Below the pieces are notes generated by a model, which was not told where the DNA came from, made no database searches, and saw only the letters and a list, made by a program, of their open reading frames with translations. From Rhodococcus sp. KBS0724 (GTDB lineage: Bacteria > Actinomycetota > Actinomycetes > Mycobacteriales > Mycobacteriaceae): 64,000 bases of DNA. How positions within the stretch are numbered: the first letter of the stretch is position 1; the number at the start of each line of letters is the position of its first letter. A program made the translations under genes and the position numbers. This document shows positions 18,669 through 29,448 of this stretch, piece after piece. The DNA lies in NCBI RefSeq assembly GCF_005938745.2, contig NZ_VCBX02000001.1:4540501-4604500 (forward strand), in the 5' to 3' direction.

Positions 18669-18854
18669 TCACCAGGAGCTCTTGCGAACTCCGGGAAGCT
18701 CGCCGGCGTGTGCCATCTCGCGCAAGCAGATTCGGCACAGGCCGAACTTGCGGAACACAGCGTGCGGGCGACCGCAGCGCTGGCAGCGGGTGTAGGCGCG
18801 AACCGCGAACTTGGGCTTCTTGTTGGCCTTGTTGACCAATGCCTTCTTAGCCAT
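18669..18854 (-). CDS. rpsN: 30S ribosomal protein S14, zinc-binding type Z
   Basis: 61 residues from ATG 18854 ([18 protein letters not shown]). S14 assembles late into the 30S head. The zinc ligands CQRC and CRIC (C-x2-C ... C-x2-C) identify the short, zinc-containing type, also called rpsZ or rpsN1. Actinobacteria often carry a second, zinc-free paralogue elsewhere that is induced under zinc limitation; none is in this window. The gene is 4 bp downstream of rplE. Confidence 0.97.
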   Translation of the reverse strand: MAKKALVNKANKKPKFAVRAYTRCQRCGRPHAVFRKFGLCRICLREMAHAGELPGVRKSSW

Positions 18855-18858
18855 GCGC

Positions 18859-19425
18859 TCAGTTCTCCTTGAACGGGAAGCCGAGGTGCTTGAGCAGTGC
18901 ACGGCCTTCTTCGTTGTTGGTTGCGGTGGTCACGACGGTGATGTCCATACCGCGGGGGCGATCGATCTTGTCCACGTCGATCTCATGGAACATCGACTGC
19001 TCGTTGAGGCCGAACGTGTAGTTGCCGTTGCCGTCGAACTGGTTGCCCGAGAGGCCGCGGAAGTCGCGGATACGGGGCAGTGCGACAGACACGAGGCGGT
19101 CCAGGAACTCCCACATACGGTCGCCACGGAGGGTGACGCGTGCGCCGATGGGCATGCCTTCGCGAAGCTTGAACTGCGCGATGGACTTACGTGCCTTACG
19201 GATCTCGGGCTTCTGGCCCGTGATGAGAGACAAGTCGTGGACAGCGCCGTTGATCAGCTTGGCGTCACGGGCAGCGTCGCCGACGCCCATGTTGACGACA
19301 ACCTTGACAACACCGGGGATCTGCATGACGTTGGCGTAGTCGAACTCGCTGTTGAGCGCGTCCTTGATCTCAGCGCGGTAGCGTGCCTTGAGGCGCGGCT
19401 GGACCTTGTTTTCGGTGGAGGTCAT
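18859..19425 (-). CDS. rplE: 50S ribosomal protein L5
   Basis: 188 residues from ATG 19425 ([20 protein letters not shown]). L5 binds 5S rRNA and forms an intersubunit bridge with S13. The block [20 protein letters not shown] and [32 protein letters not shown] in the middle are signatures. [24 protein letters not shown] is near the C-terminus. The extension to 19533 overlaps rplX and is discarded. It lies 1 bp from rplX. Confidence 0.97.
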   Translation of the reverse strand: MTSTENKVQPRLKARYRAEIKDALNSEFDYANVMQIPGVVKVVVNMGVGDAARDAKLINGAVHDLSLITGQKPEIRKARKSIAQFKLREGMPIGARVTLRGDRMWEFLDRLVSVALPRIRDFRGLSGNQFDGNGNYTFGLNEQSMFHEIDVDKIDRPRGMDITVVTTATNNEEGRALLKHLGFPFKEN

Positions 19426-19426
19426 G

Positions 19427-19744
19427 TCAGATGTCCTTCCCGTTCTTCCGGGAAACCCGTACGCGCTTGCCGGTTTCTTCATCGGTGCGGTAGCCCACGC
19501 GAGTGGGGTTTCCGTCCGAGTCGACGACTGCAACGTTGGATACGTGGATCGGAGCTTCCTGCGTGACGATGCCGCCGGAGGATGCTCCGCGCTCGTTCGC
19601 GGAAACCGCGGTGTGCTTCTTGATTCGGTTCACGCCTTCGACGAGGACCTTGTCGGTCGCGGGGAAAGCCTGAATGACCTTGCCCTTCGCGCCCTTGTCC
19701 TTGCCGGCGATGACCAGAACGGTGTCACCCTTGTGCACCTTCAT
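19427..19744 (-). CDS. rplX: 50S ribosomal protein L24
   Basis: 105 residues. L24 initiates 50S assembly near the tunnel exit. The KOW motif is [27 protein letters not shown] at the N-terminus, then [17 protein letters not shown] 19744 is used because GGAGG lies 7 bases upstream and the product then starts MKVHKGD; a GTG one codon earlier is possible. The ATG overlaps the rplN stop, so the two are coupled. Confidence 0.97.
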   Translation of the reverse strand: MKVHKGDTVLVIAGKDKGAKGKVIQAFPATDKVLVEGVNRIKKHTAVSANERGASSGGIVTQEAPIHVSNVAVVDSDGNPTRVGYRTDEETGKRVRVSRKNGKDI

Positions 19745-20112
19745 CACAGCACCTCCGGGGCGAGCGAAACGATCTTCATGAACTTCTTCTCGCGCAGCTC
19801 ACGGCCGACGGGTCCGAAGATGCGGGTTCCACGGGGATCGCTGTCAGCCTTGATGAGCACTGCTGCGTTCTCGTCGAACTTGATGTAAGAACCGTCCGGA
19901 CGACGGCGCTCCTTGGTCGTGCGAACGATGACGGCCTTGACGACCTCACCCTTCTTGATGTTTCCACCGGGGATTGCGTCCTTGACGGTGGCGACGATGA
20001 CGTCACCGATCCCGGCGTAGCGACGTGACGAACCGCCGAGAACGCGAATGCAAAGGATTTCCTTGGCACCCGTGTTATCAGCGACGCGAACTCGCGACTC
20101 CTGCTGAATCAC
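19744..20112 (-). CDS. rplN: 50S ribosomal protein L14
   Basis: 122 residues, the universal L14 length. It contributes to intersubunit bridges. It begins [20 protein letters not shown]; the signature [20 protein letters not shown] and the C-terminal [26 protein letters not shown] are clear. It is first gene of a unit with rplX, rplE and rpsN, with a predicted promoter about 185 bp upstream. Confidence 0.98.
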   Translation of the reverse strand: MIQQESRVRVADNTGAKEILCIRVLGGSSRRYAGIGDVIVATVKDAIPGGNIKKGEVVKAVIVRTTKERRRPDGSYIKFDENAAVLIKADSDPRGTRIFGPVGRELREKKFMKIVSLAPEVL

Positions 20113-20295
20113 TTGATCTCCCTAGACCTGGAATTTCGTGCGCAACGGATTACCGACCCGGTGCGCGCGGTCATTGTTGCCACCTGCGTCGTGTCTGAGC
20201 TGCTGCCTCACCGAAATTCATCGGCAAGACGATCACTGCAAGCACCGGTCGAGCTGCGCACGTGAAGACACACCTCTGCCACAGGCAACCGTTCT

Positions 20296-20324
20296 ATTGT
20301 AGGGAACCGCACTCCGATTACCAA
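20296..20324 (-). promoter_or_regulatory. Predicted rplN operon promoter
   Basis: On the minus strand TTGGTA (20319-20324), a 17 bp spacer and TACAAT (20296-20301), followed by AGAACGGTTGCC. The 24-base block 20284-20307 matches 18513-18536 at 22 positions. The leader to rplN is about 180 nucleotides. The gap 20113-20440 holds this promoter, the rpsQ terminator and nothing else recognised. Confidence 0.65.
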
Positions 20325-20364
20325 ATCAGCGGCCACCTTGCCCATTGCAGCCCTTTCGCACCAA

Positions 20365-20407
20365 AAGCCGAATGGCCCACTCCCCCAAGGGGAAGCGGGC
20401 CATTCGG
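20365..20407 (-). terminator. Intrinsic terminator after rpsQ
   Basis: CCGAATGGCCC (20368-20378) pairs with GGGCCATTCGG (20397-20407), with an inner CCCC/GGGG helix. On the minus strand TTTT follows the stem. It ends the S10 operon downstream of rpsQ. Confidence 0.8.
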
Positions 20408-20440
20408 TGGTTCTCGATCAGCTCGAGGTTTCAATCAGGC

Positions 20441-20722
20441 TTACTTGGCCTTTTCGAGGACCTCGACCAGACGCCAGTGCTTCGTCGCGGACAGCGGACG
20501 GGTTTCCATCAGCTGAACGCGGTCGCCGACGCCGGCAACGCCGTTCTCGTCATGCGCCTTCACCTTGGTCGTACGGCGGATGATCTTGCCGTAGAGCTTG
20601 TGCTTGACGCGGTCTTCGAGCTCGACCACGATCGTCTTTTCCATCTTGTCGGAAACTACGTATCCGACACGGACCTTACGGCTCGCGCGCTCTTCTGTGC
20701 TCACTGCTTTTTCCTCACTCAT
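20441..20722 (-). CDS. rpsQ: 30S ribosomal protein S17
   Basis: 93 residues. S17 is an OB-fold primary 16S binder. [45 protein letters not shown] is typical in outline, and the end [29 protein letters not shown] is a signature. The ATG overlaps the rpmC stop by 4 bp. Last gene of the S10 operon, followed by an intrinsic terminator. Confidence 0.98.
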   Translation of the reverse strand: MSEEKAVSTEERASRKVRVGYVVSDKMEKTIVVELEDRVKHKLYGKIIRRTTKVKAHDENGVAGVGDRVQLMETRPLSATKHWRLVEVLEKAK

Positions 20723-20955
20723 GCCGCGTCACCTGCATCCGGACCCACAGCGAGTCCGAGCTCACGCTCACGCAGGACGGTGTAGATGCGCGCGATCTCG
20801 TGACGAACGGTGCGCAGTCGTCGGTTGTTGTCCATCTGGCCTGTGGCCATCTGGAAACGAAGGTTGAAAAGTTCTTCCTTCGCTTCGCGGAGCCGGGTGA
20901 CCAGCTCGTCTTCACTGAGCTCGCGGAGCTCTGCTGCTGGGGTTCCAGTAGCCAT
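20719..20955 (-). CDS. rpmC: 50S ribosomal protein L29
   Basis: 78 residues from ATG 20955 ([22 protein letters not shown]). L29 is a two-helix protein at the tunnel exit, part of the trigger-factor and SRP docking site. [32 protein letters not shown] is the family signature in outline. The start overlaps the rplP stop by one base, and the stop overlaps rpsQ by 4 bp. A short acidic tail extends beyond the E. coli length. Confidence 0.97.
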   Translation of the reverse strand: MATGTPAAELRELSEDELVTRLREAKEELFNLRFQMATGQMDNNRRLRTVRHEIARIYTVLRERELGLAVGPDAGDAA

Positions 20956-21371
20956 CAGAACTGCTCCTCTCTGGTCACGATCCGGCACTTGCACGGGAGC
21001 TTGTGCATCGCGCGGCGCAGTGCCTCACGAGCGATCTCCTCGTTGGGGTATGTCATCTCGAACAGAACGCGTCCGGGCTTGACGTTGGCAATCCACCACT
21101 CGGGCGAACCCTTACCGGAACCCATTCGGGTTTCGGCCGGCTTCTTCGTGAGGGGGCGATCCGGGAAGATGTTGATCCAGATCTTGCCGCCACGCTTGAT
21201 GTGCCGAGTCATGGCGATACGAGCGGACTCGATCTGCCGGTTGGTGATGTAGGCAGGCTCGAGAGCCTGGATGCCGTAGTCACCGAATGTCACCTGGGTA
21301 CCGCCCTTGGCGGCACCCGAACGGCTCGGGTGGTGCTGCTTGCGGTGCTTGACCCGCCTAGGGATCAACAT
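20955..21371 (-). CDS. rplP: 50S ribosomal protein L16
   Basis: 138 residues. L16 is a late-assembly protein shaping the A-site tRNA corridor. It begins [49 protein letters not shown] and the C-terminal [15 protein letters not shown] are signatures. It lies 3 bp downstream of rpsC and is fused by one base to rpmC. Confidence 0.98.
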   Translation of the reverse strand: MLIPRRVKHRKQHHPSRSGAAKGGTQVTFGDYGIQALEPAYITNRQIESARIAMTRHIKRGGKIWINIFPDRPLTKKPAETRMGSGKGSPEWWIANVKPGRVLFEMTYPNEEIAREALRRAMHKLPCKCRIVTREEQF

Positions 21372-21374
21372 GCG

Positions 21375-22581
<1,207 letters not shown>

Positions 22582-22585
<4 letters not shown>

Positions 22586-22863
22586 CGCCTCTTCGCCTTC
22601 CGATCATCCTTGATGTGACCCTTGAACGTACGGGTCGGTGCAAACTCTCCGAGCTTGTGTCCGACCATAGAGTCGGAAACGAACACGGGGACATGCTTAC
22701 GGCCGTCGTGAACCGCAAACGTGTGGCCGATGAAGTCCGGGATGATGGTCGAACGACGGGACCAGGTCTTGATGACCTGCTTGGTTCCCTTTTCGTTCTG
22801 TACATCCACCTTCGCGAGGAGGTGGTCATCGACGAACGGGCCCTTCTTAAGGCTGCGTGGCAT
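22582..22863 (-). CDS. rpsS: 30S ribosomal protein S19
   Basis: 93 residues. S19 sits in the 30S head with S13. [19 protein letters not shown] and [41 protein letters not shown] are signatures in outline. It lies 13 bp after rplB and overlaps rplV by 4 bp. Confidence 0.98.
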
Positions 22864-22876
22864 CCTTCACTCCCTC

Positions 22877-23713
22877 CTAGCGCTTGTTCTTGCCGGTACG
22901 GCGGCGACGAACAATCATCTTGTCGCTTGCCTTGTTCTTGCGGGTACGGCCTTCCGGCTTACCCCACGGGCTGACCGGGTGGCGACCACCGGAGGTCTTG
23001 CCCTCGCCGCCACCATGCGGGTGGTCGACCGGGTTCATCACGACACCACGAACGGTCGGGCGCTTGCCCTTCCAACGCATACGGCCGGCCTTGCCCCAGT
23101 TGATGTTCGACTGCTCGGCGTTGCCGACCTCGCCGACGGATGCGCGGCAGCGCACGTCGACGCGACGGATTTCACCGGACGGCATACGCAGCGTTGCGTA
23201 GGAGCCTTCCTTACCGAGGAGCTGGATGCTGGCACCTGCGGAACGGGCCATCTTGGCTCCGCCGCCGGGACGCAGTTCCACACCGTGGATGGTGGTACCA
23301 GTCGGGATGTTGCGCAGCGGCAGGTTGTTGCCCGGCTTGATGTCGGCGCCTGCACCGGACTCGATCGGTGAACCCTGCACCAGGCCCTTGGGGGCGATGA
23401 TGTAGCGCTTCTCACCGTCTGCGTAATGCAGGAGTGCGATGTTTGCTGTGCGGTTGGGGTCGTACTCGATGTGAGCGACCTTGGCCGGGATTCCGTCCTT
23501 GTCGTTGCGACGGAAATCGATCAGTCGGTAGGCGCGCTTGTGTCCGCCGCCCTTGTGACGGGTGGTGATACGACCGTGTGCGTTACGGCCACCACGGCCG
23601 TGCAGCGGGCGAACCAGCGACTTCTCGGGGGTCGACCGAGTGATCTCGGCGAAGTCCGAGACGCTCGAGCCACGACGGCCCGGTGTTGTCGGCTTGTACT
23701 TACGGATTGCCAT
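22877..23713 (-). CDS. rplB: 50S ribosomal protein L2
   Basis: 278 residues. L2 is essential for subunit association and peptidyl transferase activity. It begins [37 protein letters not shown] and the C-terminal [28 protein letters not shown] carry the conserved catalytic-centre histidine region. It is preceded by rplW with a 39 bp gap. Confidence 0.98.
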   Translation of the reverse strand: MAIRKYKPTTPGRRGSSVSDFAEITRSTPEKSLVRPLHGRGGRNAHGRITTRHKGGGHKRAYRLIDFRRNDKDGIPAKVAHIEYDPNRTANIALLHYADGEKRYIIAPKGLVQGSPIESGAGADIKPGNNLPLRNIPTGTTIHGVELRPGGGAKMARSAGASIQLLGKEGSYATLRMPSGEIRRVDVRCRASVGEVGNAEQSNINWGKAGRMRWKGKRPTVRGVVMNPVDHPHGGGEGKTSGGRHPVSPWGKPEGRTRKNKASDKMIVRRRRTGKNKR

Positions 23714-23752
23714 GAGTCTTCTCGTCCTCTATGTCTCGTCAAGTCCCGGCGC

Positions 23753-24058
23753 TTACGCGACCGGTCCTCCGAAGATCTCGATGGGCTTGCTGTCGGCGGC
23801 GAGAGTCACGAGAGCGCGCTTGGTGTTCTTGCGCTTTCCGTAACCGAACTTCGTCCGCTTACGCTTGCCCTGACGGTTGGCGGTGTTGACGCTGGTCACA
23901 GTGACACCGAAGACCTTCTCGACGGCAATCTTGATCTGCGTCTTGTTCGAGTCCGGGTGCACCAGGAAGGTGTAGGTGCCTTCCTCGATCAGTCCGTAGG
24001 ACTTCTCGGAGATGACCGGTGCCAGCAGGATGTCGCGGGGGTCAGCGATGGTCGTCAC
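23753..24058 (-). CDS. rplW: 50S ribosomal protein L23
   Basis: 101 residues. L23 is at the tunnel exit and docks trigger factor and SRP. It begins [30 protein letters not shown] in outline; [35 protein letters not shown] is the family core. It overlaps rplD by 4 bp (ATGA). Confidence 0.98.
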   Translation of the reverse strand: MTTIADPRDILLAPVISEKSYGLIEEGTYTFLVHPDSNKTQIKIAVEKVFGVTVTSVNTANRQGKRKRTKFGYGKRKNTKRALVTLAADSKPIEIFGGPVA

Positions 24059-24735
24059 TTGGCCTCCTCCTTGTTCTCTTCCTGGGCGGTCTCGGCGGGC
24101 CCGTGGATGAACGCGTTGAGCGCCTCGACGCTGAACACGACGTCATCCGCATTGAGCACGTCGTAGGTGTTGAGCTGGTCGGGTGCAATGGGATGCACGC
24201 CTTCCAGGTTCTGCACGCTCTTCCAAGCGGCTACGTCCTGGCGACCCACGACGAGCAGCAGCTTCTTGCGATCCGAGATCTCGCCGAGGAACGCGATTGC
24301 GTTCTTGGTCGAAGGCGTCTGCCCTGCAACCAGTTCGGTGATGACGTGGATGCGCTCGTTGCGTGCGCGGTCAGAGAGGGCTCCGCGGAGAGCGGCTGCC
24401 TTCATCTTCTTGGGGGTGCGCTGGCTGTAGTCACGCGGCTGCGGGCCGTGAACGGTTCCACCACCGACGAACTGAGGTGCGCGAGTCGAGCCCTGGCGTG
24501 CGCGGCCGGTGCCCTTCTGGCGGTACGGCTTCTTGCCACCGCCGCGGACTTCACCGCGGGTCTTGGTGGAGTGGGTTCCCTGACGAGCAGCGGCGAGCTG
24601 CGCGACGACAACCTGATGCAGAAGCGCGATGTTGGCCGGAGCGTCGAAGATCTCAGCGGGGAGATCGACGGTGCCGTTGGTCTTGCCGCCGGCGACCTTG
24701 ACGTCCAGGGTCAACTTGGTCTCGGTGCTGGTCAT
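24055..24735 (-). CDS. rplD: 50S ribosomal protein L4
   Basis: 226 residues. L4 has a globular domain and a long loop reaching into the exit tunnel: [44 protein letters not shown] in outline. In E. coli it also represses the S10 operon by acting on the leader. The long untranslated leader here (25712-26110) could host such control, but no E. coli-type structure was recognised. It overlaps rplC and rplW by 4 bp each. Confidence 0.98.
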   Translation of the reverse strand: MTSTETKLTLDVKVAGGKTNGTVDLPAEIFDAPANIALLHQVVVAQLAAARQGTHSTKTRGEVRGGGKKPYRQKGTGRARQGSTRAPQFVGGGTVHGPQPRDYSQRTPKKMKAAALRGALSDRARNERIHVITELVAGQTPSTKNAIAFLGEISDRKKLLLVVGRQDVAAWKSVQNLEGVHPIAPDQLNTYDVLNADDVVFSVEALNAFIHGPAETAQEENKEEAK

Positions 24736-25388
24736 GCTCGTGCACCACCCTTCACTGCACTCTTGACGATCACGAGGCCGCCCTTGCGGCCGGGGATCGC
24801 ACCCTTGATCAGCAGCAGGCCGTTCTCGGCGTCCACCTTGTGGACCGAGAGGTTCTGCGTCGTGATGCGGTCGCTACCCATGCGTCCGGACATGCGCATG
24901 CCCTTGAACACGCGGCCGGGAGTTGCACAGCCGCCGATGGAGCCGGGGCGACGGTGAACGGCCTGGGTACCGTGCGATGCACCCTGTCCCTTGAAGCCGT
25001 GACGCTTCATGGTTCCGGCGAATCCCTTACCCTTGCTGGTTCCGGTGACGTCGACGAATGCGCCGTCCTCGAAAACCTCAGCGGTGAGTTCCTGGCCGAC
25101 CTCGTAGTCGGAGGCATCCGCAACGCGGAGCTCGACGACGTGGCGACGCGGGGTCACACCAGCCTTGGAGAACTGGCCGGAGACCGGCTTGTTCACCTTG
25201 CGCGGGTCGATTGCGCCGAACGCGAGCTGAACAGCCGTGTAGCCGTCACGCTCTTCGGTACGAATCTGGGTTACGACGTTCGGCCCAGCCTTGACGACGG
25301 TGACCGGGACAACCCGGTTGTTCTCGTCGAAGACCTGGGTCATGCCGAGCTTGGTGCCCAGGATTCCCTTGATCTTGGTATCAGTCAT
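24732..25388 (-). CDS. rplC: 50S ribosomal protein L3
   Basis: 218 residues from ATG 25388 ([20 protein letters not shown]); an in-frame GTG seven codons upstream abuts the rpsJ stop but is less likely. L3 helps shape the peptidyl transferase centre. [24 protein letters not shown] and [23 protein letters not shown] are signatures in outline. It is second gene of the S10 operon. Confidence 0.97.
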   Translation of the reverse strand: MTDTKIKGILGTKLGMTQVFDENNRVVPVTVVKAGPNVVTQIRTEERDGYTAVQLAFGAIDPRKVNKPVSGQFSKAGVTPRRHVVELRVADASDYEVGQELTAEVFEDGAFVDVTGTSKGKGFAGTMKRHGFKGQGASHGTQAVHRRPGSIGGCATPGRVFKGMRMSGRMGSDRITTQNLSVHKVDAENGLLLIKGAIPGRKGGLVIVKSAVKGGARA

Positions 25389-25405
25389 TGTTTTTGTCTC
25401 CGCCG

Positions 25406-25711
25406 TCACTGAATGTTCACGTCGACACTGGCCGGAAGGTCGATGCGCATGAGCGCGTCAACCGTCTTCGGCGTCGGGTCGAGAATGTCGATCAGCCGCT
25501 TGTGAGTACGCATCTCGAAGTGCTCGCGCGAGTCCTTGTACTTGTGCGGCGAGCGGATGACGCAATATACGTTCTTCTCGGTCGGCAACGGCACAGGTCC
25601 AACGACGCGGGCACCCGTACGGGTTACCGTCTCGACGATCTTGCGCGCTGACGCGTCGATCGCCTCGTGGTCGTAGGCCTTGAGCCTGATGCGGATCTTT
25701 TGTCCCGCCAC
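25406..25711 (-). CDS. rpsJ: 30S ribosomal protein S10
   Basis: 101 residues from GTG 25711 ([21 protein letters not shown]), the conserved actinobacterial length; the frame to 25810 is not conserved. S10 is in the 30S head and, as NusE, also joins NusB/NusG in antitermination complexes. [21 protein letters not shown] is a signature. It is first gene of the S10 operon, behind a leader of about 400 nucleotides. Confidence 0.97.
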   Translation of the reverse strand: MAGQKIRIRLKAYDHEAIDASARKIVETVTRTGARVVGPVPLPTEKNVYCVIRSPHKYKDSREHFEMRTHKRLIDILDPTPKTVDALMRIDLPASVDVNIQ

Positions 25712-26105
25712 GCTTAGTGTCCTTTTCTTGCCGCGTTTCGTAGCCCACCTGGTCAGGCTCGAGCTACCTCGTCTGCACAGTCCTTGCCTGGACGATGACA
25801 CGACGAACACTTAAGCGATCGGGACGTATCCAGATCCGCTGCCGCTGTTCGTTTGTCATTGTTCTCCGGTACACGCGGTCGGGCGTGTCGCTCTCTCACT
25901 CATCCTGCGCCGATGATCTTTCGACCATCTGGCGCGTGATGTGTACCGGACGTGTTCGAAGTCGAACACAAAGTAGGTACTGCTTCCGTCTTGCTTTACA
26001 TCTCGTCTTACTTGGCCACGATCACCGCCGGGTTACCCCAACTTGATGTTCGTGACGTCTTCACCCTTGACTGCTCTTGGCCGCAAACGACCCAGTCCCA
26101 GACAA
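25712..26105 (-). promoter_or_regulatory. Long untranslated leader of the S10 operon
   Basis: About 400 bases between the predicted promoter and rpsJ contain no convincing gene. One perfect 18 bp palindrome, GTGTTCGA-AG-TCGAACAC, lies at 25952-25969. The length invites post-transcriptional control by a ribosomal protein such as L4, but no known leader fold was recognised by eye. Confidence 0.5.
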
Positions 26106-26117
26106 GGCAACCCGACT

Positions 26118-26146
26118 AGTATGCCGTAGGCGTGCGAATTACTCAA
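26118..26146 (-). promoter_or_regulatory. Predicted S10 operon promoter
   Basis: On the minus strand TTGAGT (26141-26146), a 17 bp spacer and CATACT (26118-26123), followed by AGTCGGGTTGCC. The segment from the -10 onwards (26106-26123) matches the rpsH and rplN promoters closely, for example 14 of 18 positions against rpsH. Confidence 0.65.
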
Positions 26147-26213
26147 CTCCGGGCGCTCACGTTCTGATCGTGATGTGGGCGACAACGATCTTACTCCCAA
26201 GTAAGGTTGGATC

Positions 26214-26702
26214 ATGACTTCGAGCACGAGTACAACGACTCCCACCTATCGCGCCTGGCAGAAGCTCCCGGACAACACTTTCGGGCAGGCCGTCTTCTCG
26301 CTGGCCATGTCGGTTCGCGTTCCCTACTTCGCATCCATTCTCCCCCGCGTCACAACATTGGAACCTGGCCTGTGCGAGGTGCGTGCCCCGAAGTGGTGGG
26401 GCGTACACAATCATCTCGGCACTTTCCACGCGATTGCGGCATGCAACCTGGCCGAGGTCGCGATGGGGATGTTGTGCGAAGCCACGGTCCCCGGCACCCA
26501 CCGATGGATTCCGAAATCGATGAACGTGGAGTACCTGGCCAAGGCAGAAACCGGACTCCGCGCCGTGGCTCGACTTTCGTCCGTGCCCGATTTCGACGCC
26601 ATCTCCACCGGCACCGAATTGGTCGTGCCGATCACGATCGTCGATCGCGCCGGCAAGGAAGTTGTCCGCGCCGAGATCACCACCTGGGTGACGAAGAAGT
26701 AA
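26214..26702 (+). CDS. DUF4442 / hotdog-fold thioesterase-like protein
   Basis: 162 residues. The middle segment HNHLGTFHAIAACNLAEVAMGMLCEA is the conserved helix of hotdog-fold proteins in the DUF4442/PaaI-like thioesterase group, and GTELVVPITIVDRAGKEVVRAEITTWV forms the closing beta strands. Such proteins usually hydrolyse acyl- or aryl-CoA thioesters; the substrate here is unknown. It is monocistronic and divergent from the S10 operon promoter. Whether it belongs to the following biosynthetic locus is unclear: a 230 bp gap separates it from papB. Confidence 0.78.
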   Translation: MTSSTSTTTPTYRAWQKLPDNTFGQAVFSLAMSVRVPYFASILPRVTTLEPGLCEVRAPKWWGVHNHLGTFHAIAACNLAEVAMGMLCEATVPGTHRWIPKSMNVEYLAKAETGLRAVARLSSVPDFDAISTGTELVVPITIVDRAGKEVVRAEITTWVTKK

Positions 26703-26932
26703 CAACGGGGCCTAATGCCTCTGGGTAACAGGATGATTCACGAACCTCGACTTCGTCCACGACAGCCAGAAGCGGCCTTTCACGGCAAAGAACATCCGGG
26801 TTTCGAGTCGCAGGATTGGTGGAACACCTTCCCGAACGGCGATGATCGGTCGGGGTACCGGTAGCTGGCGCCTACTGAACGCGTCGGCCGCTGGTGGGCG
26901 TCGCCTCCGAGAGCGCAGCAGCAGGAGGCACC

Positions 26933-27346
26933 GTGGCAGACTTCCAGCACTCGACCGGCACCGGCGCGCACAGGGAGATCGCGCGTACCGAAACTCACGA
27001 TCGCAGCCCCGGGGACGACCTCGAGAAGTTCAGACGCCAACTCGATGCCATCGACGCCACCCTGCTGGAGACCGTGCGTGAGCGACTCCTGTTGTGCCTG
27101 GAAATCGGCGAGTGGAAGCGGTCTAGTCACGTTCCGATGATGCAGCCGTCTCGGGTGCATGTCGTTCAGGAACGGGCGCGTCAATTTGCTCGCCAGCACG
27201 ACCTGTCACCTGAGTTCTTCAGCTCGCTCTACGAGCTGCTGATCGCTGAAACTTGCCGGCTCGAGGACCTGGTGATCGACGGGTCCGAAGCAAACGTGGA
27301 AAATGTGCGGGAATCAGTCGGCCGGAGATCAGGATTAACGAGATGA
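26933..27346 (+). CDS. papB: Chorismate mutase-type enzyme, probable 4-amino-4-deoxychorismate mutase
   Basis: 137 residues from GTG 26933, chosen for AGGAGG just upstream; a GTG at 26894 would add 13 residues. AroQ-fold helical protein: DDLEKFRRQLDAIDATLLETVRERLLLCLEIGEWKR holds the arginines and lysine of the active site, and SRVHVVQERA the second cluster. Its stop overlaps the ATG of an aminodeoxychorismate synthase, and a prephenate-dehydrogenase homologue follows. That trio is the PapA-PapB-PapC set of the chloramphenicol and pristinamycin pathways, so the substrate is probably 4-amino-4-deoxychorismate, rearranged to 4-amino-4-deoxyprephenate. Alone it could be read as an ordinary chorismate mutase. 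Confidence 0.85.
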   Translation: MADFQHSTGTGAHREIARTETHDRSPGDDLEKFRRQLDAIDATLLETVRERLLLCLEIGEWKRSSHVPMMQPSRVHVVQERARQFARQHDLSPEFFSSLYELLIAETCRLEDLVIDGSEANVENVRESVGRRSGLTR

Positions 27347-29442
27347 GTTCCCACACGCTCCTCGTGGACAATTACGACTCGTTCACGTACAACCTTTTTA
27401 CCCTGTTGACCAAGGTCAACGGCATCGTGCCCACCGTCGTAACCAATGACGCCGAGTGGGATTCCCTCGATCTTGCCGAGTTCGACAATGTGGTGATCTC
27501 ACCTGGGCCGGGACGCCCTGATCGGGAACGCGATTTCGGGATCAGTCGCAGGTTCATCGAGGAAGGTCCCCTCCCCCTGCTCGGTGTATGCCTCGGGCAT
27601 CAAGGCTTGTGTCAACTGTTCGGCGCAGATGTCGTCCTGGCACCGGAGCCCATGCACGGCCGTATTTCCCTGGTCGATCACGACGGGTCCGGAGTCTTCG
27701 CCGGCCTGCCCTCCCCGTTCCGTGCGGTCCGCTACCACTCACTGACCGTCGAAAATCTTCCCGACGCGTTTGTACGCACCGCCTGGACGTCGGACGGCGT
27801 GATCATGGGAGTCCGGCATCGAACGAAGCCGATGTGGGGCGTTCAGTTCCATCCCGAATCGATCAGCACCGAATTCGGGGTGGAACTGCTGACGAACTTC
27901 CGCGATCTGTCTGTCGGCCGAACTCTCGAGTCCGTGATGCGCCGCGATCCGACGCCACAGGCGCCGATCTGGCGGCCGGCGTCGTCGTACCAGGTCGACA
28001 AGGTTCGACTCGATTTTGCGGTGGATCCATCCGCCGCGTATGCCGCACTGTTTGCGGAAGGACCCAACGCGTATTGGCTCGACCGAGCCGCCACGTCGGA
28101 ACCGGACGCGAGGTTCTCGATTCTGGGCGATTCGTCCGGCCCGCTGGCAGAGTTCATCACCTACGACGTCGACGCCGGAACTCTCACGGTGACCCGAGAG
28201 GGATTGCCAGACGAGCACATCCACGTCCCGTTCTTCGACTATCTCGAGGGGCAACTCGCGACGCGATACATTCCCCCAGATCCGGAGCTGGACTTCAATC
28301 TCGGATACGTCGGCTACCTCGGTTATGAGTTGAAGGCGCAAACCGGTGGCCACCGCGCGCACTCGTCCGACGCACCCGACGCGGCAATGGTTTTCGCGGA
28401 TCGTGCGATCGTCATCGATCACACCGCCGGCCGAACCCATGTCTTGCGACTACGCGAGGCCCCCGTGCGTGAAACACAGCAGGCAGACGATCCCGACGAT
28501 TGGCTTGCGCATGCCGTCGACGTTCTTGCCGCCGTCGGCGCCGCTGACGAGGAGCGAATCCCGGTTCCACTGATCAGCGAAACTGTATGGGCACAAGCAC
28601 GTTTGCGTCACGACCGCGCTCGGTACCTGTCGTTGATCGAGGACGCACTCGAACAGATCCACGTCGGCGAATCGTACGAGGTGTGCCTGACCAATATGGC
28701 CGCTGTCGACGGGGCAATCGACTCCCTGCGCACGTTCGAGTATCTGCGCGCCATCAACCCCACGCCATACAGCGCGCTGCTCGACTTCACCGGAATTGCC
28801 GTCATCTCAGCCTCACCGGAACGGTTCCTACGAGTCGATTCCGACGGCAAGGTCGAGAGCAAACCGATCAAAGGCACTCGTCCGCGTGGCGTCACTCGGG
28901 CGCGGGACGCGGCACTGCGGCAAGACCTCCTCGACAGCGAGAAGGACCGCGCGGAAAACCTGATGATCGTCGATCTCACCCGAAACGACCTGGCGAAGGT
29001 CTGCGTCCCGGGAAGTGTCCACGTGCCACGGTTGTTCGGGATCGAATCGTATTCGTCCGTTCACCAGATGGTCTCGACAGTGCGCGGAAAACTGCGCGGC
29101 GATTCGTCAGCGGTCGACTGCGTTCGAGCGGCGTTCCCCGGCGGGTCGATGACAGGTGCGCCGAAAGTCCGCACGATGGAAATCATCGACCGACTCGAAT
29201 CAGGTCCTCGCGGAGTGTATTCCGGCTCGATCGGATACTTTGCGCTCGGCGGCGCTGCCGATCTGTCGATCGTTATCCGCTCGCTTGTCTCGACGTCGTC
29301 CGGAGTGAGCTTCGGGATCGGCGGCGCTATCACCGCACTGTCGGACGCAGAAGAGGAATTCGACGAGACAACGGTCAAAGCGTCGACGATGCTCCGCGCC
29401 CTCGACGTGGCGCCGAGCCACCGGAAAGGCACAGGAAGGTAG
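27343..29442 (+). CDS. papA: Fused 4-amino-4-deoxychorismate synthase (PabA-PabB type)
   Basis: 699 residues from ATG 27343 (MSSHTLLVDNYDSFTYNLF). The N-terminal class I glutamine amidotransferase (about 1-200) has the nucleophile in GVCLGHQGLC and the His/Glu in GVQFHPESI. The C-terminal chorismate-binding PabB-like domain (about 240-690) has VISASPERFLRV, KPIKGTRPRG (catalytic lysine) and GGSMTGAPKVRTMEII. It converts chorismate plus glutamine to 4-amino-4-deoxychorismate. Fusion of both domains in one chain is typical of antibiotic-pathway PapA as well as some folate enzymes. Coupling to papB (4 bp overlap) and papC argues for p-aminophenylalanine synthesis rather than folate; no ADC lyase gene is adjacent. 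Confidence 0.92.
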   Translation: MSSHTLLVDNYDSFTYNLFTLLTKVNGIVPTVVTNDAEWDSLDLAEFDNVVISPGPGRPDRERDFGISRRFIEEGPLPLLGVCLGHQGLCQLFGADVVLAPEPMHGRISLVDHDGSGVFAGLPSPFRAVRYHSLTVENLPDAFVRTAWTSDGVIMGVRHRTKPMWGVQFHPESISTEFGVELLTNFRDLSVGRTLESVMRRDPTPQAPIWRPASSYQVDKVRLDFAVDPSAAYAALFAEGPNAYWLDRAATSEPDARFSILGDSSGPLAEFITYDVDAGTLTVTREGLPDEHIHVPFFDYLEGQLATRYIPPDPELDFNLGYVGYLGYELKAQTGGHRAHSSDAPDAAMVFADRAIVIDHTAGRTHVLRLREAPVRETQQADDPDDWLAHAVDVLAAVGAADEERIPVPLISETVWAQARLRHDRARYLSLIEDALEQIHVGESYEVCLTNMAAVDGAIDSLRTFEYLRAINPTPYSALLDFTGIAVISASPERFLRVDSDGKVESKPIKGTRPRGVTRARDAALRQDLLDSEKDRAENLMIVDLTRNDLAKVCVPGSVHVPRLFGIESYSSVHQMVSTVRGKLRGDSSAVDCVRAAFPGGSMTGAPKVRTMEIIDRLESGPRGVYSGSIGYFALGGAADLSIVIRSLVSTSSGVSFGIGGAITALSDAEEEFDETTVKASTMLRALDVAPSHRKGTGR

Positions 29443-29448
29443 CCCACG

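Noticed and set aside
17352..18872. 506-codon plus-strand frame opposite rplR, rplF, rpsH and rpsN
   Set aside because: It is antisense to four ribosomal genes and crosses their terminator and promoter; no family resemblance.
25952..25969. Palindrome considered as a LexA (SOS) box
   Set aside because: The actinobacterial SOS box is TCGAAC-N4-GTTCGA. Here the arms are in the opposite order (GTTCGA-AG-TCGAAC) and the gene is rpsJ, not a DNA-repair gene.
26933..29442. papB-papA considered as tryptophan or folate genes
   Set aside because: The PabB-like domain has PIKGTRPRG, and the trio with an AroQ mutase, a prephenate-dehydrogenase homologue and an AurF-type oxygenase fits the PapABC pathway better; no ADC lyase or trp gene is adjacent.
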